A DNA stretch of 64,000 nucleotides. Source: Paludisphaera soli (GTDB taxonomy: Bacteria; Planctomycetota; Planctomycetia; Isosphaerales; Isosphaeraceae). Below, in pieces: positions 9,042 through 17,890 of the stretch (its first letter is position 1; the number at the start of each line of letters is the position of its first letter). The translations under genes were made by a program, and so were the position numbers. The notes beneath the pieces were generated by a model that had not been told where the DNA came from, did not search any database, and saw only the letters and a list, made by a program, of their open reading frames with translations. The stretch covers positions 55,355-119,354 of the forward strand of contig NZ_JAALJI010000024.1 of assembly GCF_011064595.1 (NCBI RefSeq). The letters run 5' to 3'.

Positions 9042-9617
9042 ATGAAAGCACGATCGAGGCTTGGAGACTCTCCGATAGACCTGACCTATCGTCGACGCCT
9101 GATCGTCGAAGCGTTCGTCGGCCCGGCCCGGGGCAACTCGACCGAGGCCGCGCGTCGCGCCGGATATCGGCAACCCCACATGGCCGGGCCGAGATTGATG
9201 GCGAATGATGGAATCCGAGCCGCGATCTCGGGCCGGACGGCCGCCGCGCTCGACTCGGACGAGATCCTCGCCCGGCTCGCCGAGATCGCCACCGGCGATA
9301 TGCGGCATTTCCTCCGTTTCGACGACCGGGGCCGCGTCTCGCTCGATTTGGAGAGGGCGAAGCGGGAAGACCGGCTCCGTCTGGTCAAGCGGTTCAAGCT
9401 CACGACCCGCACCACGACGACCCGGGAGGGCGAGACGGTGGAAACGCGCGTGGAGTTGGAATTGCTCGACAAGCTCGACGCGTTGGACAAGCTGGCCCGC
9501 TATCACGGCCTGTATCGCGAGCGCCGGGAATCGTCGATGGGCCTGGCCCTGCTGCTGGCCGACGACGACCCCGAGGTCGACCTGTCCGCCGGGGAGGCTC
9601 GCATCCCGGCGGCATGA
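9042..9617 (+). CDS. Phage terminase small subunit-like protein
   Basis: The gene begins three bases after the preceding stop. The 191-residue product has the N-terminal DNA-binding part YRRRLIVEAFVGPARGNSTE followed by AARRAGYRQPHMAGPRLM and the central SDEILARLAEIATGDMRHFL. These are standard parts of the Terminase_2 (XtmA-like) family, which recognises packaging sites. The C-terminal half is charged and helical (LDKLDALDKLARYHGLYRER). No large terminase or portal follows; the next gene is DUF5681-like and then the efflux cargo begins. It may be a packaging relic or a satellite-style packaging factor. Confidence 0.75.
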   Translation: MKARSRLGDSPIDLTYRRRLIVEAFVGPARGNSTEAARRAGYRQPHMAGPRLMANDGIRAAISGRTAAALDSDEILARLAEIATGDMRHFLRFDDRGRVSLDLERAKREDRLRLVKRFKLTTRTTTTREGETVETRVELELLDKLDALDKLARYHGLYRERRESSMGLALLLADDDPEVDLSAGEARIPAA

Positions 9618-9655
9618 CGCCCTGATGATGCAGGACGATTTCAGGAGACCGGCCC

Positions 9656-9982
9656 ATGCCTTCTTCCGAGACGCAATTCCCGGCCGGCCGGAGCGGCAAC
9701 CCCGCCGGCCGCCCCAAAGGCTCCAGGAGCGCCCGAGACGCGTTCCGGCGGGCCCTGGCACGACCCGACCCGGCGGCCCCGGAGCGGACCACCCTGGACG
9801 CGTGGGCGGCCGAGATCGTGAACGGCGCGACCAGGGCCGGAGATCGTCTCGCCGTACTCAAGTGGCTCGAAGGCGCGTCACCCCCGGCCGGGGCCGGAGG
9901 ACCGCAAACCACGCTCGTCGACGTCGCGCGGAGGATGGCCCAGAAATTCCCCCGGATCAACCTCCCGGGAGTCCTCCGATAA
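9656..9982 (+). CDS. DUF5681-like protein
   Basis: The 108-residue product starts with FPAGRSGNPAGRPKGSRSAR. The 'F-x-x-G-x-S-G-N-P-x-G-R-P-x-G' motif is the hallmark of DUF5681, found next to terminases in phages and gene-transfer elements. The rest is helical (ARDAFRRALARPD, TLDAWAAEIVNGATRAGDRL) and could pack against DNA or the terminase. The spacing of 38 bases and same strand as the terminase-like gene suggest one transcript. Confidence 0.7.
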   Translation: MPSSETQFPAGRSGNPAGRPKGSRSARDAFRRALARPDPAAPERTTLDAWAAEIVNGATRAGDRLAVLKWLEGASPPAGAGGPQTTLVDVARRMAQKFPRINLPGVLR

Positions 9983-10241
9983 GCGTCGGCATCCGGGGGG
10001 GACCTCCCCGGCGACGACCCATGAGCGTCGAATGAGTTCGCTTCGAGCGACGGCCCCGGAGGCCGCGAAATGGCAGGCCACCGTACCTCGCTGACCGCTC
10101 CGACCTCCCCATACGAATTTGAGGATCTCTCAACTCGCCACACTCCGCCGTGAGGTCGAGGCAATGGCGAACGAATGGGACTGGGAGGTGGGGGTGAGAA
10201 ATCAGGTTCGGCGTCGCACGCCCCGGCCGGGGACGTCGGGC
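9983..10241. other. Junction between element core and efflux cargo, no gene seen
   Basis: About 260 bases separate the DUF5681-like gene from the convergent czcC gene. A short frame from 10032 (MSSLRATAPEAAKWQATVPR) stops after 20 residues and may be the remains of a terminase large subunit start, but the evidence is too thin to call it. Confidence 0.35.
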
Positions 10242-11837
10242 TCAGGGAAGGACGCGACGGCCCACCGCCGTGTTCAGTCCCAGCATGCTGCGGCGATGGC
10301 GGACCTGCGTGTCGCGGTACTGGCGGACGATCTCGTTGTACTCCCGCTGCGCAACCGCGAGGTCGACCAGGGCCGCCTCGCCCTCGTTGTAGCGTCGGAG
10401 CGCCTCGTCCCTGATGCTCCGGGCGCCGGGCAGCAGCTCACGCTCGATGCGGTCGACGGCCTCGCGGGTGACCAGATATTCCCGCTCGGCCTGGCGGACC
10501 TCGGTGGCGATCGTCAGCTCGAGCTGGTGAAGTTGCGTCCGGGTCTGGGAGACGTTGACGTAGGCGCGCTGGATGTTCCCCTGGTTTCGATTGTAGATCG
10601 GCAGCGGCACGGTCACTCCCACGGCCCACGAATGGGCGCTCTTGGTGCCGAACGGGGCGTTGTTCTGGAAGGTGTAGGGTTGCGCCAGGAGGTAGACGTC
10701 CTGGTAGCGCTCGGCCTTCGCCAGCTTCACGTCGGCCTGCGCCAGGGCGATCCCCAGGCGGGAGGCCGCCAGGTCCGGCCGAGCCTCGAAGGCCATCTGG
10801 ATCAGCGCCTCCCCCGGCGGCGGCGGCGGGGACTGATCGCCGACGGTCCCGAGAAGCTCCAGCGACTCGACCTCGGCCAGCGGGATTCGCAGTAGGGGCG
10901 TGAGGGGCCTCTTGGCGCTCAGGAGGGCCTCTTCGGCGTCCGCCAGCCCGACCCTGGCCGCGTTGAGCTGCACCCGGATGCGTTCGACGTCGCCACGGCT
11001 CCGCTCGCCGCCCGTCAGGAGCCGTTCGGCTTTCTCGAGGAGCTGCTCAAGGCCGATGACGCTGGCCCGAGCGTATCGGACGGTCTCCCTGGCGCCCAGG
11101 ATGGTCACGTAGGCCTCGTAGAGGGCGTCGATCTGCCGCCGAACCGCGTCCTGGTACTGGGCCTCGATCACCCGCACGGCCTGCGCCGCCACCGCGGTGC
11201 GGGCCTGGCGCTTATGAGAGACGTCCAGCGGATAGGTGACGTTCACGTCGTACTGGGTCGCGCCGCCGGGCCGCTTCTCGGAGAAGTCGCCGTAGGGGAT
11301 GAGCTGGCTGTCGGCGTAGAAGATCGGGTTCGCCCGGAGGCTCGCGGTGAGGACATCGGCGCGCGCCTTGGGGATCTCGTGATATTGCGACCTGAGTTCG
11401 AGATTCTCCCCGACCAGGCGGTCGATCGCCGCGTCGAGCGTCAGGCCGTCCGGCGGGCCCTCGTCCTCGGCCGACGGCGGGATCGACAGGGGGCCGTAGA
11501 GCGGCGCCTCGGTGAAAGGCAGGGCCGGGGGGAGCGTGACCCCCTCGGTGGGGCGGATGCCGAACCCGGGTCCCGGTCGGGTGATCCCGGTCGGCGCCCG
11601 GGGCACCGAGGGGCCCGGGCGACCGCCGAGGATCGTCCCGATGTCGGCGGGGGCCCCGCCCCGCGTGCCCCCGGAGCCGGGGAGCGGGCCCAGGGTCGTC
11701 CCGGACGGCACCCGGGCGGAATCCTGGGCATCGACGGTCGGCCCCTGGGCGGCGGCGCGGGACGCTCCCACGGCCAAAACGACGGCCAGTAAAGCTGCAA
11801 GGTCCCATCGGTATGGGATCGAATGCCTGCGAATCAC
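10242..11837 (-). CDS. czcC: CzcC/CusC-type outer membrane efflux protein
   Basis: A GTG at 11837 has a near-perfect AAGGAGG site; the product is 531 residues. A signal peptide (WDLAALLAVVLAVGASRAAA) is followed by a Gly/Pro-rich linker of about 100 residues and then a TolC-fold repeat: LTLDAAIDRLVGENLELRSQ, long coiled coils, and the second repeat with RPDLAASRLGIALAQADVKL. It forms the trimeric outer-membrane channel of a tripartite efflux pump with the CzcA and CzcB genes upstream in the same operon. It closely resembles the second copy at 48533. The gene ends the cassette, facing the element core. Confidence 0.85.
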   Translation of the reverse strand: MIRRHSIPYRWDLAALLAVVLAVGASRAAAQGPTVDAQDSARVPSGTTLGPLPGSGGTRGGAPADIGTILGGRPGPSVPRAPTGITRPGPGFGIRPTEGVTLPPALPFTEAPLYGPLSIPPSAEDEGPPDGLTLDAAIDRLVGENLELRSQYHEIPKARADVLTASLRANPIFYADSQLIPYGDFSEKRPGGATQYDVNVTYPLDVSHKRQARTAVAAQAVRVIEAQYQDAVRRQIDALYEAYVTILGARETVRYARASVIGLEQLLEKAERLLTGGERSRGDVERIRVQLNAARVGLADAEEALLSAKRPLTPLLRIPLAEVESLELLGTVGDQSPPPPPGEALIQMAFEARPDLAASRLGIALAQADVKLAKAERYQDVYLLAQPYTFQNNAPFGTKSAHSWAVGVTVPLPIYNRNQGNIQRAYVNVSQTRTQLHQLELTIATEVRQAEREYLVTREAVDRIERELLPGARSIRDEALRRYNEGEAALVDLAVAQREYNEIVRQYRDTQVRHRRSMLGLNTAVGRRVLP

Positions 11838-11971
11838 GGCCGACCTCCTTGCCGGGATAGGGTCCCGGCGTCCTGCCGGTGCCCGCCGCACATGTGGTGT
11901 ACGGCCTCAGCTTAGATCGGCATGAATGACGGCGGGACTTGGGCGGGATCGGCGCTTTCCCGACGGCGGGA

Positions 11972-14900
11972 TCAATGCGCCATGTCACCGGAGCCGGCGG
12001 GGGGCTCGCGATGGCCGTAGAGGCTGTAGAGGACGGGGACCAGGTTGGCAACGATCAGGGTCATGATCATGCCGCCGACCACGACGATGGCCAGCGGTCG
12101 TTGAGCCTGCGAGCCCATGCGGGTCGAGAACGCCGCCGGGATCAGCCCGAGGATCGCCGCCAGCGCCGTGATGGTCACCGGTCGGATCAGCCGCTCGACG
12201 CCCCGGGTCACCGCCGCGCGGACGTCGAGCCCCTGGGCCCTCAGGGCGTTGAAGGTGGAGACCATCAGGAGCCCGTTCAGGACCGCGACCCCGAGCACCG
12301 AGACGAAGCCGACGGCGGCCGAGATGTTGAAGTTCGTCCCCGTCAGGAGGAGGGCCCAGACGCCGCCCATCGACATGGCGACCACGTTGGCGAAGATCAC
12401 CATCCCGTCCAGGAGCGAATTGAAGGCGAGGTAGAGCAGCAGGAAGATCAGGGCGAGCGACAGACCCACGATGAGCAGCATGCGGCGCTCGGCCTGTTCC
12501 ATCTGCCTGAAGTCGCCGCTCCACTCGATCCGATACGGGGCCTCGACCAGGGGGCCGACCTTGCGCTGGGCTTCCGCGACCGCCCCGGCGAGGTCACGGC
12601 CGCGGACGCCGAACTTGACGGCGATCATCCGATTCCCCTCCTCGCGATAGATCATCGACGCCCCGGGGTGGATGAAGGTCGCGTCGGGGGCCGGGTCGCC
12701 GTGGGCGTCGGTCGGCGTGACCAGGTCTCCCAGGCGCCGCCAGGGGGAGTCGCCGAAGTCGCTGACCCCGGTGCTCAGGGTGCTGCCCGCCAGGGCCGGC
12801 ATCGCCCCGCTCGTGCCGATCGAGGCCACGCTCTGGCTCGGGCCGGTGAGCGACGTGCCGGCGACGTCATCGCGCCCGCCGCTGACCCTGTGCCCGGCCA
12901 CGTTCACCGGGATGTCGAGGATCGCGGTATCGCTCTGGCGGAGCCTCTCGGGCCAGCGGAGCGTCACGTCGAACGACTTCTCCCCCTCGATCATGCGAGT
13001 GAACGGCTTGCCGGCCACGGCCGTCTGGATCACGTCCTCGACGTCCTGGACGCTCACGTCCCAGAGGGCGCATTTCTCGCGGTCGATCGGGAACTCGAGG
13101 TTGGACTGCCCCTTGATCCGGTAGACCCCGACGTCGGTCAGTCCTCGGACCTCCGTCAGCGCCGCCTCGACGCGGGCGGCGACCGATTCGAGCTCGTCCA
13201 GGTCGGGCCCGATGATCTTGACGGAGTTCTCCCCCTGGACGCCGGAGAGCACCTCCATGACGTTGTCCCGGATCTGCTGCGAGAAGTTCCAGTTCACCCC
13301 GATGATGGTCCCGGACAGCTCGGCGCTCAGCTCCGCGACCAGCTCCTCCCGGCTCCTCGGCCGCTTCGGGGCGATCCAGCGTCGCCAGCCGACCTGCTCC
13401 TTGACGGCGGGCCACTCATGCTGCGGCCTGAGCGGGACGAAGAATTCGGCGCTGTAGAAGCTCGTCGGATCGGTCCCACCGTCGGGACCGCCGAGCTGGG
13501 CCGCGACCAGTTCGACCTCCGGGTATTTCCGCATGATCGACCGGGCGAGCTTCGCCTTGTCGGACACCTCGTCCAGCGAGATGTTGATCGGGAATATGCT
13601 CCGAATCCACATATGGCCTTCGTCCAGCTCCGGCATGAACTCGCGGCCCAGCCTCGGGACGGCCCAGCCCGCCGTGACGCCGGCGAGGGCGAGGAACGCC
13701 GCGAGACTCAGCACGCGATGGTTGAGGGCGTAGCCGAGCTGCCAGAGGTAGGCCGCCTTGATCCCCCGGACGAGCGCGTTGTCCCTGGCCGGCCTGAGGC
13801 GGCGGAACAGGAGGAGGCAGAGCACCGGGGAGAGCGTCCCGGCCAGGACCAGGGCCCCGGCCAGGGCGAAGGCGTAAGTGTCGGCCATCGGGGCGAAGAT
13901 CTGCCCCTCGGGGCCGGTCATCGTGAACAGCGGGAGCATGGCGCAGACCATGACGATCGTCGAGAAGAACAGGCTCCGCTCGACCTCCATCGCGGCCCTG
14001 ACGATCCGGCTTCCCAGGGGGAGGTCGGCGTCCTCGCCCGTGCTCAGCTTGCGATAGATGTTCTCCACAACGATGACCGAGCTGTCGACGATGATGCCGA
14101 AATCGACCGCCCCGATCGACAGCAGGTTGGCCGACCGGCCCCGCAGGTAGAGGACCGCGAACGCGAAGAGCAAGGCCAGCGGCAGGTTGATGGCGATGAT
14201 CAGCGCCGAGCGGACGTTCCCCAGGAACATGAGCAGGATGGCGACCACCAAGGCCATCCCCACCAGGAGGTTCTCGCGCACCGTCTCGGTCGTGACGTTG
14301 ATGAGATCCGTCCGGTTGTAATAGGGGACGATCTTGACGCCCGGGAGGAGGCGGCCGGGGACCGTGTTCAGCTCCTCGATCTTGGCCTCCACGGCCTTGA
14401 GCGCCGGCAGGGTGTCGGCCCCCTTGCGGAGCATCACCAGGCCCTGGACCGCGTCGTCCTCGTCGACCCACCCGCCCCGCTCGATCTCGACGCCGTCCCG
14501 CTCGCCGGACGGGCCGGAGGGGCGGCTCAGGATGACGCGGCCGAGGCGGGTGTGATTGGCGACCACGACCCCCTGGGCCCCGACTTCCTCCCAGGACTTG
14601 AGCGGCCCCCCTTCCGTCACGTCCTCGACGCGGACGGGGACATTGTCGGTCGAGGTGACCACGATGCGGCGGATCTCGGCGATCCGCTTCCGCTCCTCGG
14701 CGCGGAGGATATCGCGGGCGGCCGCGGGGTCTTTGAGGCCGAGCACGCGCTGGAACGGGTCGAGCCCCTTGCCCAGCAGCCCGAGGCCGCGGACCACCTG
14801 GACCGTGTCCCCCTGCACCATGTAATCGCCGCCCACGTTGGCGTTGCTCTCGGCGATCGCCTCCTGGAGCTGCGTCAACGTGACGCCGTAGCGCTTCAGA

Positions 14901-15490
14901 CGGTCCGGGTCGGGCCGGACCTCGTACCGCTTGCGGGTCCCGCCGAAGCTGATGACGTCGATGATCCCGGGCAAGCGGCGGAATTCGCGGACGAGGGTCC
15001 AGTTCTGGAGCGTCTTGAGGTCGTTCATCGAGTAGATCGGGCGGCCGAGCGCGTCCTCGGGGTTGCTCAGCGTGTAGCGGAAGATCTCCCCGATCGGCGA
15101 CCTGGGCGAGATCTCCGGGACCACCCCCTCGGGCAGCTCGACGGACCTCAGCCGGTTGATGACCTCCTGACGGGCCTGGTTGTAGTCGGTCCCGTAGTCG
15201 AACTGGTTGTTGACGAACGCCAGCCCGAAGAGGGCCTTGCTGCGCGACGCCTTGAGCCCCGGCATCCCGGCCAGCGCGACCTCCAGGGGGATGGTGACCT
15301 GGCGTTCGACCTCCTCCGCGGAGGCTCCGGGGTACATCGCGACCACCTCGACGATCGCCGGCGCCGGGTCCGGGTAGGCCTCGACGTTGATGTGGACGAA
15401 CGAGTAGCCCCCGACCCCGGCCAGCGCCACGGCGAGGAGGATGACCACGAGGGGGTTGCCCACGGCCCAGTCGAAGAGCTTGCGCACCAT
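11972..15490 (-). CDS. czcA: CzcA-type heavy-metal RND efflux transporter
   Basis: The 1172-residue protein is an inner-membrane proton/metal antiporter of the HME-RND class. It has the first helix LFDWAVGNPLVVILLAVALA, the pore motif PAPAIVEVVAMYPGASAEEV, and the proton-relay motif VDFGIIVDSSVIVVENIYRK in transmembrane helix 4. A DFG...D motif is typical of divalent cation (Co/Zn/Cd) pumps rather than of CusA, so the substrate is more likely a divalent metal; that is inference. An extra Ser/Gly-rich stretch of about 60 residues (around VAGTSLTGPSQSVASIGTSG) lies in the periplasmic loop and is absent from the second copy at 51618. It lies 19 bases after czcB. Confidence 0.9.
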   Translation of the reverse strand: MVRKLFDWAVGNPLVVILLAVALAGVGGYSFVHINVEAYPDPAPAIVEVVAMYPGASAEEVERQVTIPLEVALAGMPGLKASRSKALFGLAFVNNQFDYGTDYNQARQEVINRLRSVELPEGVVPEISPRSPIGEIFRYTLSNPEDALGRPIYSMNDLKTLQNWTLVREFRRLPGIIDVISFGGTRKRYEVRPDPDRLKRYGVTLTQLQEAIAESNANVGGDYMVQGDTVQVVRGLGLLGKGLDPFQRVLGLKDPAAARDILRAEERKRIAEIRRIVVTSTDNVPVRVEDVTEGGPLKSWEEVGAQGVVVANHTRLGRVILSRPSGPSGERDGVEIERGGWVDEDDAVQGLVMLRKGADTLPALKAVEAKIEELNTVPGRLLPGVKIVPYYNRTDLINVTTETVRENLLVGMALVVAILLMFLGNVRSALIIAINLPLALLFAFAVLYLRGRSANLLSIGAVDFGIIVDSSVIVVENIYRKLSTGEDADLPLGSRIVRAAMEVERSLFFSTIVMVCAMLPLFTMTGPEGQIFAPMADTYAFALAGALVLAGTLSPVLCLLLFRRLRPARDNALVRGIKAAYLWQLGYALNHRVLSLAAFLALAGVTAGWAVPRLGREFMPELDEGHMWIRSIFPINISLDEVSDKAKLARSIMRKYPEVELVAAQLGGPDGGTDPTSFYSAEFFVPLRPQHEWPAVKEQVGWRRWIAPKRPRSREELVAELSAELSGTIIGVNWNFSQQIRDNVMEVLSGVQGENSVKIIGPDLDELESVAARVEAALTEVRGLTDVGVYRIKGQSNLEFPIDREKCALWDVSVQDVEDVIQTAVAGKPFTRMIEGEKSFDVTLRWPERLRQSDTAILDIPVNVAGHRVSGGRDDVAGTSLTGPSQSVASIGTSGAMPALAGSTLSTGVSDFGDSPWRRLGDLVTPTDAHGDPAPDATFIHPGASMIYREEGNRMIAVKFGVRGRDLAGAVAEAQRKVGPLVEAPYRIEWSGDFRQMEQAERRMLLIVGLSLALIFLLLYLAFNSLLDGMVIFANVVAMSMGGVWALLLTGTNFNISAAVGFVSVLGVAVLNGLLMVSTFNALRAQGLDVRAAVTRGVERLIRPVTITALAAILGLIPAAFSTRMGSQAQRPLAIVVVGGMIMTLIVANLVPVLYSLYGHREPPAGSGDMAH

Positions 15491-15509
15491 GGGAGGAGGG
15501 GGCCCTTGC

Positions 15510-16901
15510 TTAGTTCGAGTTCTTGGCCGAAGCCTGGAGGTCCCTCAAGGCCGCCCGGAGCTCCAACGCCCCCGAGCTGACCACCCGCTCGCCGAGGGCG
15601 ACCGAGCTGGGCCGGCCCGCGGCGGGGCGGATGAAGGCGACCTCGCTGGTGTGCCGCGCGATGGCCACGCGCCTCAGTTCGTAACAAGGCCGGGCCGGGT
15701 CGGGCTGCACGAGGACCACGCTCTCGTCGCCGTCCTCCACGAGGGCCGAAGTCGGGATCTCGACCTCGCCCGGGGTCGGCGGCAGGGGGATGGAGGCCAC
15801 GATGAACTGCCCGGCCCGCAGCCTCCCCGCCGGGTTCGTGACGTGGCCCATCACGAGCGCCGTGTGCTGGTTCGGGTCGATGATGTCGCCGATCTCGTCG
15901 ATGACCCCCGTCAGGGGGGCGGCCGTCGGGTCCGACTTGAGCCGGACGGTCCACGTCACGGGGGCGGGCAGCGCCAGCAGCGTCGGAAGATCCTCCTCAT
16001 AGATATGCGCCCAGACGGCCAAGCGTCTCAGGTCGGCGATCTTGAAGAGGTCCGAGTCCGGCGCGACGATGTCGCCCACGGCGACGTTCTTCTCGACGAC
16101 GGTGCCCGCGAACGGCGCCCGGATCTCAAGCCTGGCCCAGGACCGCTCGAGGTCCTTGACCCTCGCCGCCTTGTGTTCGTGCATCTGCTCCGCCTCGGCC
16201 TTGAGGGCCCCGATCTCCGCGTCGGTCAGCCGCCACGAGAGCAGCGTCCGCTCGACGCGGGCCGCGGCGATCTCGTCGGCCTCGACGGCCCGCTTGGCCT
16301 CGCGGACGTTGCGCTCGGGGATCGCCTGGTCCTTGAGCAGCCTCTCGAGCCGCGCCAGCGTCTCCTGCTCGAGGCGGAGCCGGGAGAGGGCGTCGACGTA
16401 TTCGCTCTTCTTCTCCCCCAACGCGGTGCTCCAGAGGACCGCCAAGAGCTGCCCCTCCTTGACCTCGTCGCCGAACCGGAGCGGGCGGGCCGGGGTCCCG
16501 CCGGAGGCGGATCGTGCGTCCGGCTCGGGCATCGTCCCGATCTCGACGACCTCGCCCTCGAAGCGGGGGTGCACCCTCGCCAAACGGTTGGCGTCGAGGG
16601 CCAGCGATCCGGACAACGAAAGGCTGCGAACCTCGCTCGCCGCCCGCGCCGCCTCGGTGCGGATCTTGAGCGCCTCCACCACGGCCGCGGGCACGACGAG
16701 CATATCCCGTCGCCCTGGAACCAGTTCGACCGCGGGCCGCCCGGCCTCGTGGGGGAGCTCCTCAGGGCGAGCCACCTCCCCCGGCGAGCCAGCGGACTCG
16801 AGCGATCGCAACATCGGCTCGCGCACTTCCGGAATCAGAAGGGCGAGGCCGAAGGCCGGAACCGCGAGGACAAGCAGAAGCGTCCGAAAACGACGGCCCA
16901 T
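15510..16901 (-). CDS. czcB: CzcB-type periplasmic adaptor (membrane fusion protein)
   Basis: The ATG at 16901 gives 463 residues with an N-terminal anchor (FRTLLLVLAVPAFGLALLIP). It has the barrel-sandwich hybrid halves around VEALKIRTEAARAASEVRSL and IRAPFAGTVVEKNVAVGDIV, an alpha-hairpin between them (LRLEQETLARLERLLKDQAI), and the C-terminal membrane-proximal domain. The adaptor bridges CzcA and CzcC. It is the first gene of the czcB-czcA-czcC operon, so its upstream region (16902-17660) should hold the promoter. No metal-binding His cluster is visible at the N-terminus. Confidence 0.85.
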   Translation of the reverse strand: MGRRFRTLLLVLAVPAFGLALLIPEVREPMLRSLESAGSPGEVARPEELPHEAGRPAVELVPGRRDMLVVPAAVVEALKIRTEAARAASEVRSLSLSGSLALDANRLARVHPRFEGEVVEIGTMPEPDARSASGGTPARPLRFGDEVKEGQLLAVLWSTALGEKKSEYVDALSRLRLEQETLARLERLLKDQAIPERNVREAKRAVEADEIAAARVERTLLSWRLTDAEIGALKAEAEQMHEHKAARVKDLERSWARLEIRAPFAGTVVEKNVAVGDIVAPDSDLFKIADLRRLAVWAHIYEEDLPTLLALPAPVTWTVRLKSDPTAAPLTGVIDEIGDIIDPNQHTALVMGHVTNPAGRLRAGQFIVASIPLPPTPGEVEIPTSALVEDGDESVVLVQPDPARPCYELRRVAIARHTSEVAFIRPAAGRPSSVALGERVVSSGALELRAALRDLQASAKNSN

Positions 16902-17668
16902 GAGCCCCCCCGGGATCGGAATTCGCGTTGCCGCGTCGACCTGCACGCGGCGAGTGCTAAACAGCCGGGGCCCTTCCACGGCCTTCGGCGTCCCCGCGAC
17001 GGGATGGGTCGCGAACGTTGCAGTAAGATTCCCTCGGCAAATCCAGCGACCCGCGTCCAAGGAATGTTGACGTACCATGGCCCAGCGGCGGGGGCTGCGG
17101 CCTGGCTCAGGGGAATGCCGAGCGAGGGCTGGCCTGACACCTGGGCAGCGCGGTACGCTCTTCCATGCCGATGCCGGCGTCCGAAGTCCTCTCTAAAAGT
17201 CGCGTACCTCGCGAACTCCGGCGTGCTCGTCCGATCGCAGCCTCGTGCGGATCGGAGATCATCCTACCTGGCTCGGGCGGCTACTGGTACTCTTCGTCAG
17301 CAAAGTAGAATTTACCGGCCTGGCAACGCAATCCTACCCTCGCCGAGGGCGTGCCCCCGCCCGGCAGGCGGTGAACGCATTACGTTCACCATTAACTACC
17401 TCCCTGCCGCTTCGATCCATCCAGAGTCGCATACGGGCGGTCGGATGGGCAAGCGTAGCAAGCCGGACTGGGGCCCTGGGAGATCTCTCAGGGCACGGGG
17501 GAGGCATCCGGCGACTACCGGACGACTACTGGATAGCGGCTCATGTCTACTGCGATCCCCCGCAGTTCTACGCCATCGAACGAGAAGTTTTGCCAACGGG
17601 CGATAATCGTGTCAGATCTCTACGGCGTCAGGGGTTATACGGCTTTCCCCCTGACTCCTCCGGCCGCC
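16902..17668. other. Non-coding stretch upstream of czcB up to the att repeat
   Basis: About 760 bases have no convincing gene on either strand; the open frames here are antisense or lack codon bias. It must contain the czc promoter, but I could not identify a metalloregulator gene or a clear operator. The last ~45 bases (about 17622-17668) resemble the bases before the third att copy (24700-24747), which fits a conserved right end of the two related elements. Confidence 0.5.
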
Positions 17669-17890
17669 TCGCAATGCTGAGGTTGAGGGTCCGACCCCCT
17701 TCCGCTCCACTATTCCTAACTCTCCTCAAATCCTTGCGTTAGGATACCCGCCGGACCTCGGCGGTGCGGCCGAATGACTCCAAGAAAGCCGGTAGCCTAC
17801 CGGTTTTGGAGATTTGGCCCATGTCCACGCCCACCCGCCGGACGCACACATACCGGCACCACAAGCCCTCCGGCCAAGCGGCCGTCACAC
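17669..17890 (+). repeat. att site copy 2 plus 5' fragment of a second integrase gene
   Basis: The segment repeats 917-1138 almost base for base: the tRNA 3' half, the 100-base leader, and the integrase start at 17821 (MSTPTRRTHTYRHHKPSGQA). The integrase reading frame is lost after about 23 codons, where an insertion sequence starts at about 17891. This is the junction between element 1 and element 2. The 5' half of the tRNA is missing, so it is not a second tRNA gene. Confidence 0.85.

Larger units (their letters stand above)
917..17668. mobile_element. Integrative element 1 in tRNA-Ala, with czcBAC cargo
   Basis: The element is bounded by direct repeats of the tRNA-Ala 3' half (917 and 17669). 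It opens with a tyrosine recombinase gene directly beside the tRNA. It then carries phage or plasmid-type genes (DNA polymerase, DUF1580-like, terminase small subunits, DUF5681-like) and ends with a complete heavy-metal efflux operon on the opposite strand. Several core genes carry frameshifts or a stop codon, so the element is probably no longer able to move by itself. I see no structural phage genes, no portal and no large terminase, so it is an island or phage satellite remnant rather than a full prophage. Confidence 0.75.

Noticed and set aside
6919..9982. A complete prophage in element 1
   Set aside because: Terminase-small-like and DUF5681-like genes occur, but there is no large terminase, portal, capsid or tail gene.
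11939..15580. A 1213-codon open frame on the plus strand opposite czcA
   Set aside because: It is antisense to a clear RND pump, its product is a low-complexity string of Asp, Arg, Gly and His, and it has no domain. Very high GC removes stop codons from the opposite strand.
17669..17712. A second tRNA-Ala gene
   Set aside because: Only the 3' half from the anticodon loop is present, and the T arm has two changes. It is an att remnant. The same holds for 24748-24790.
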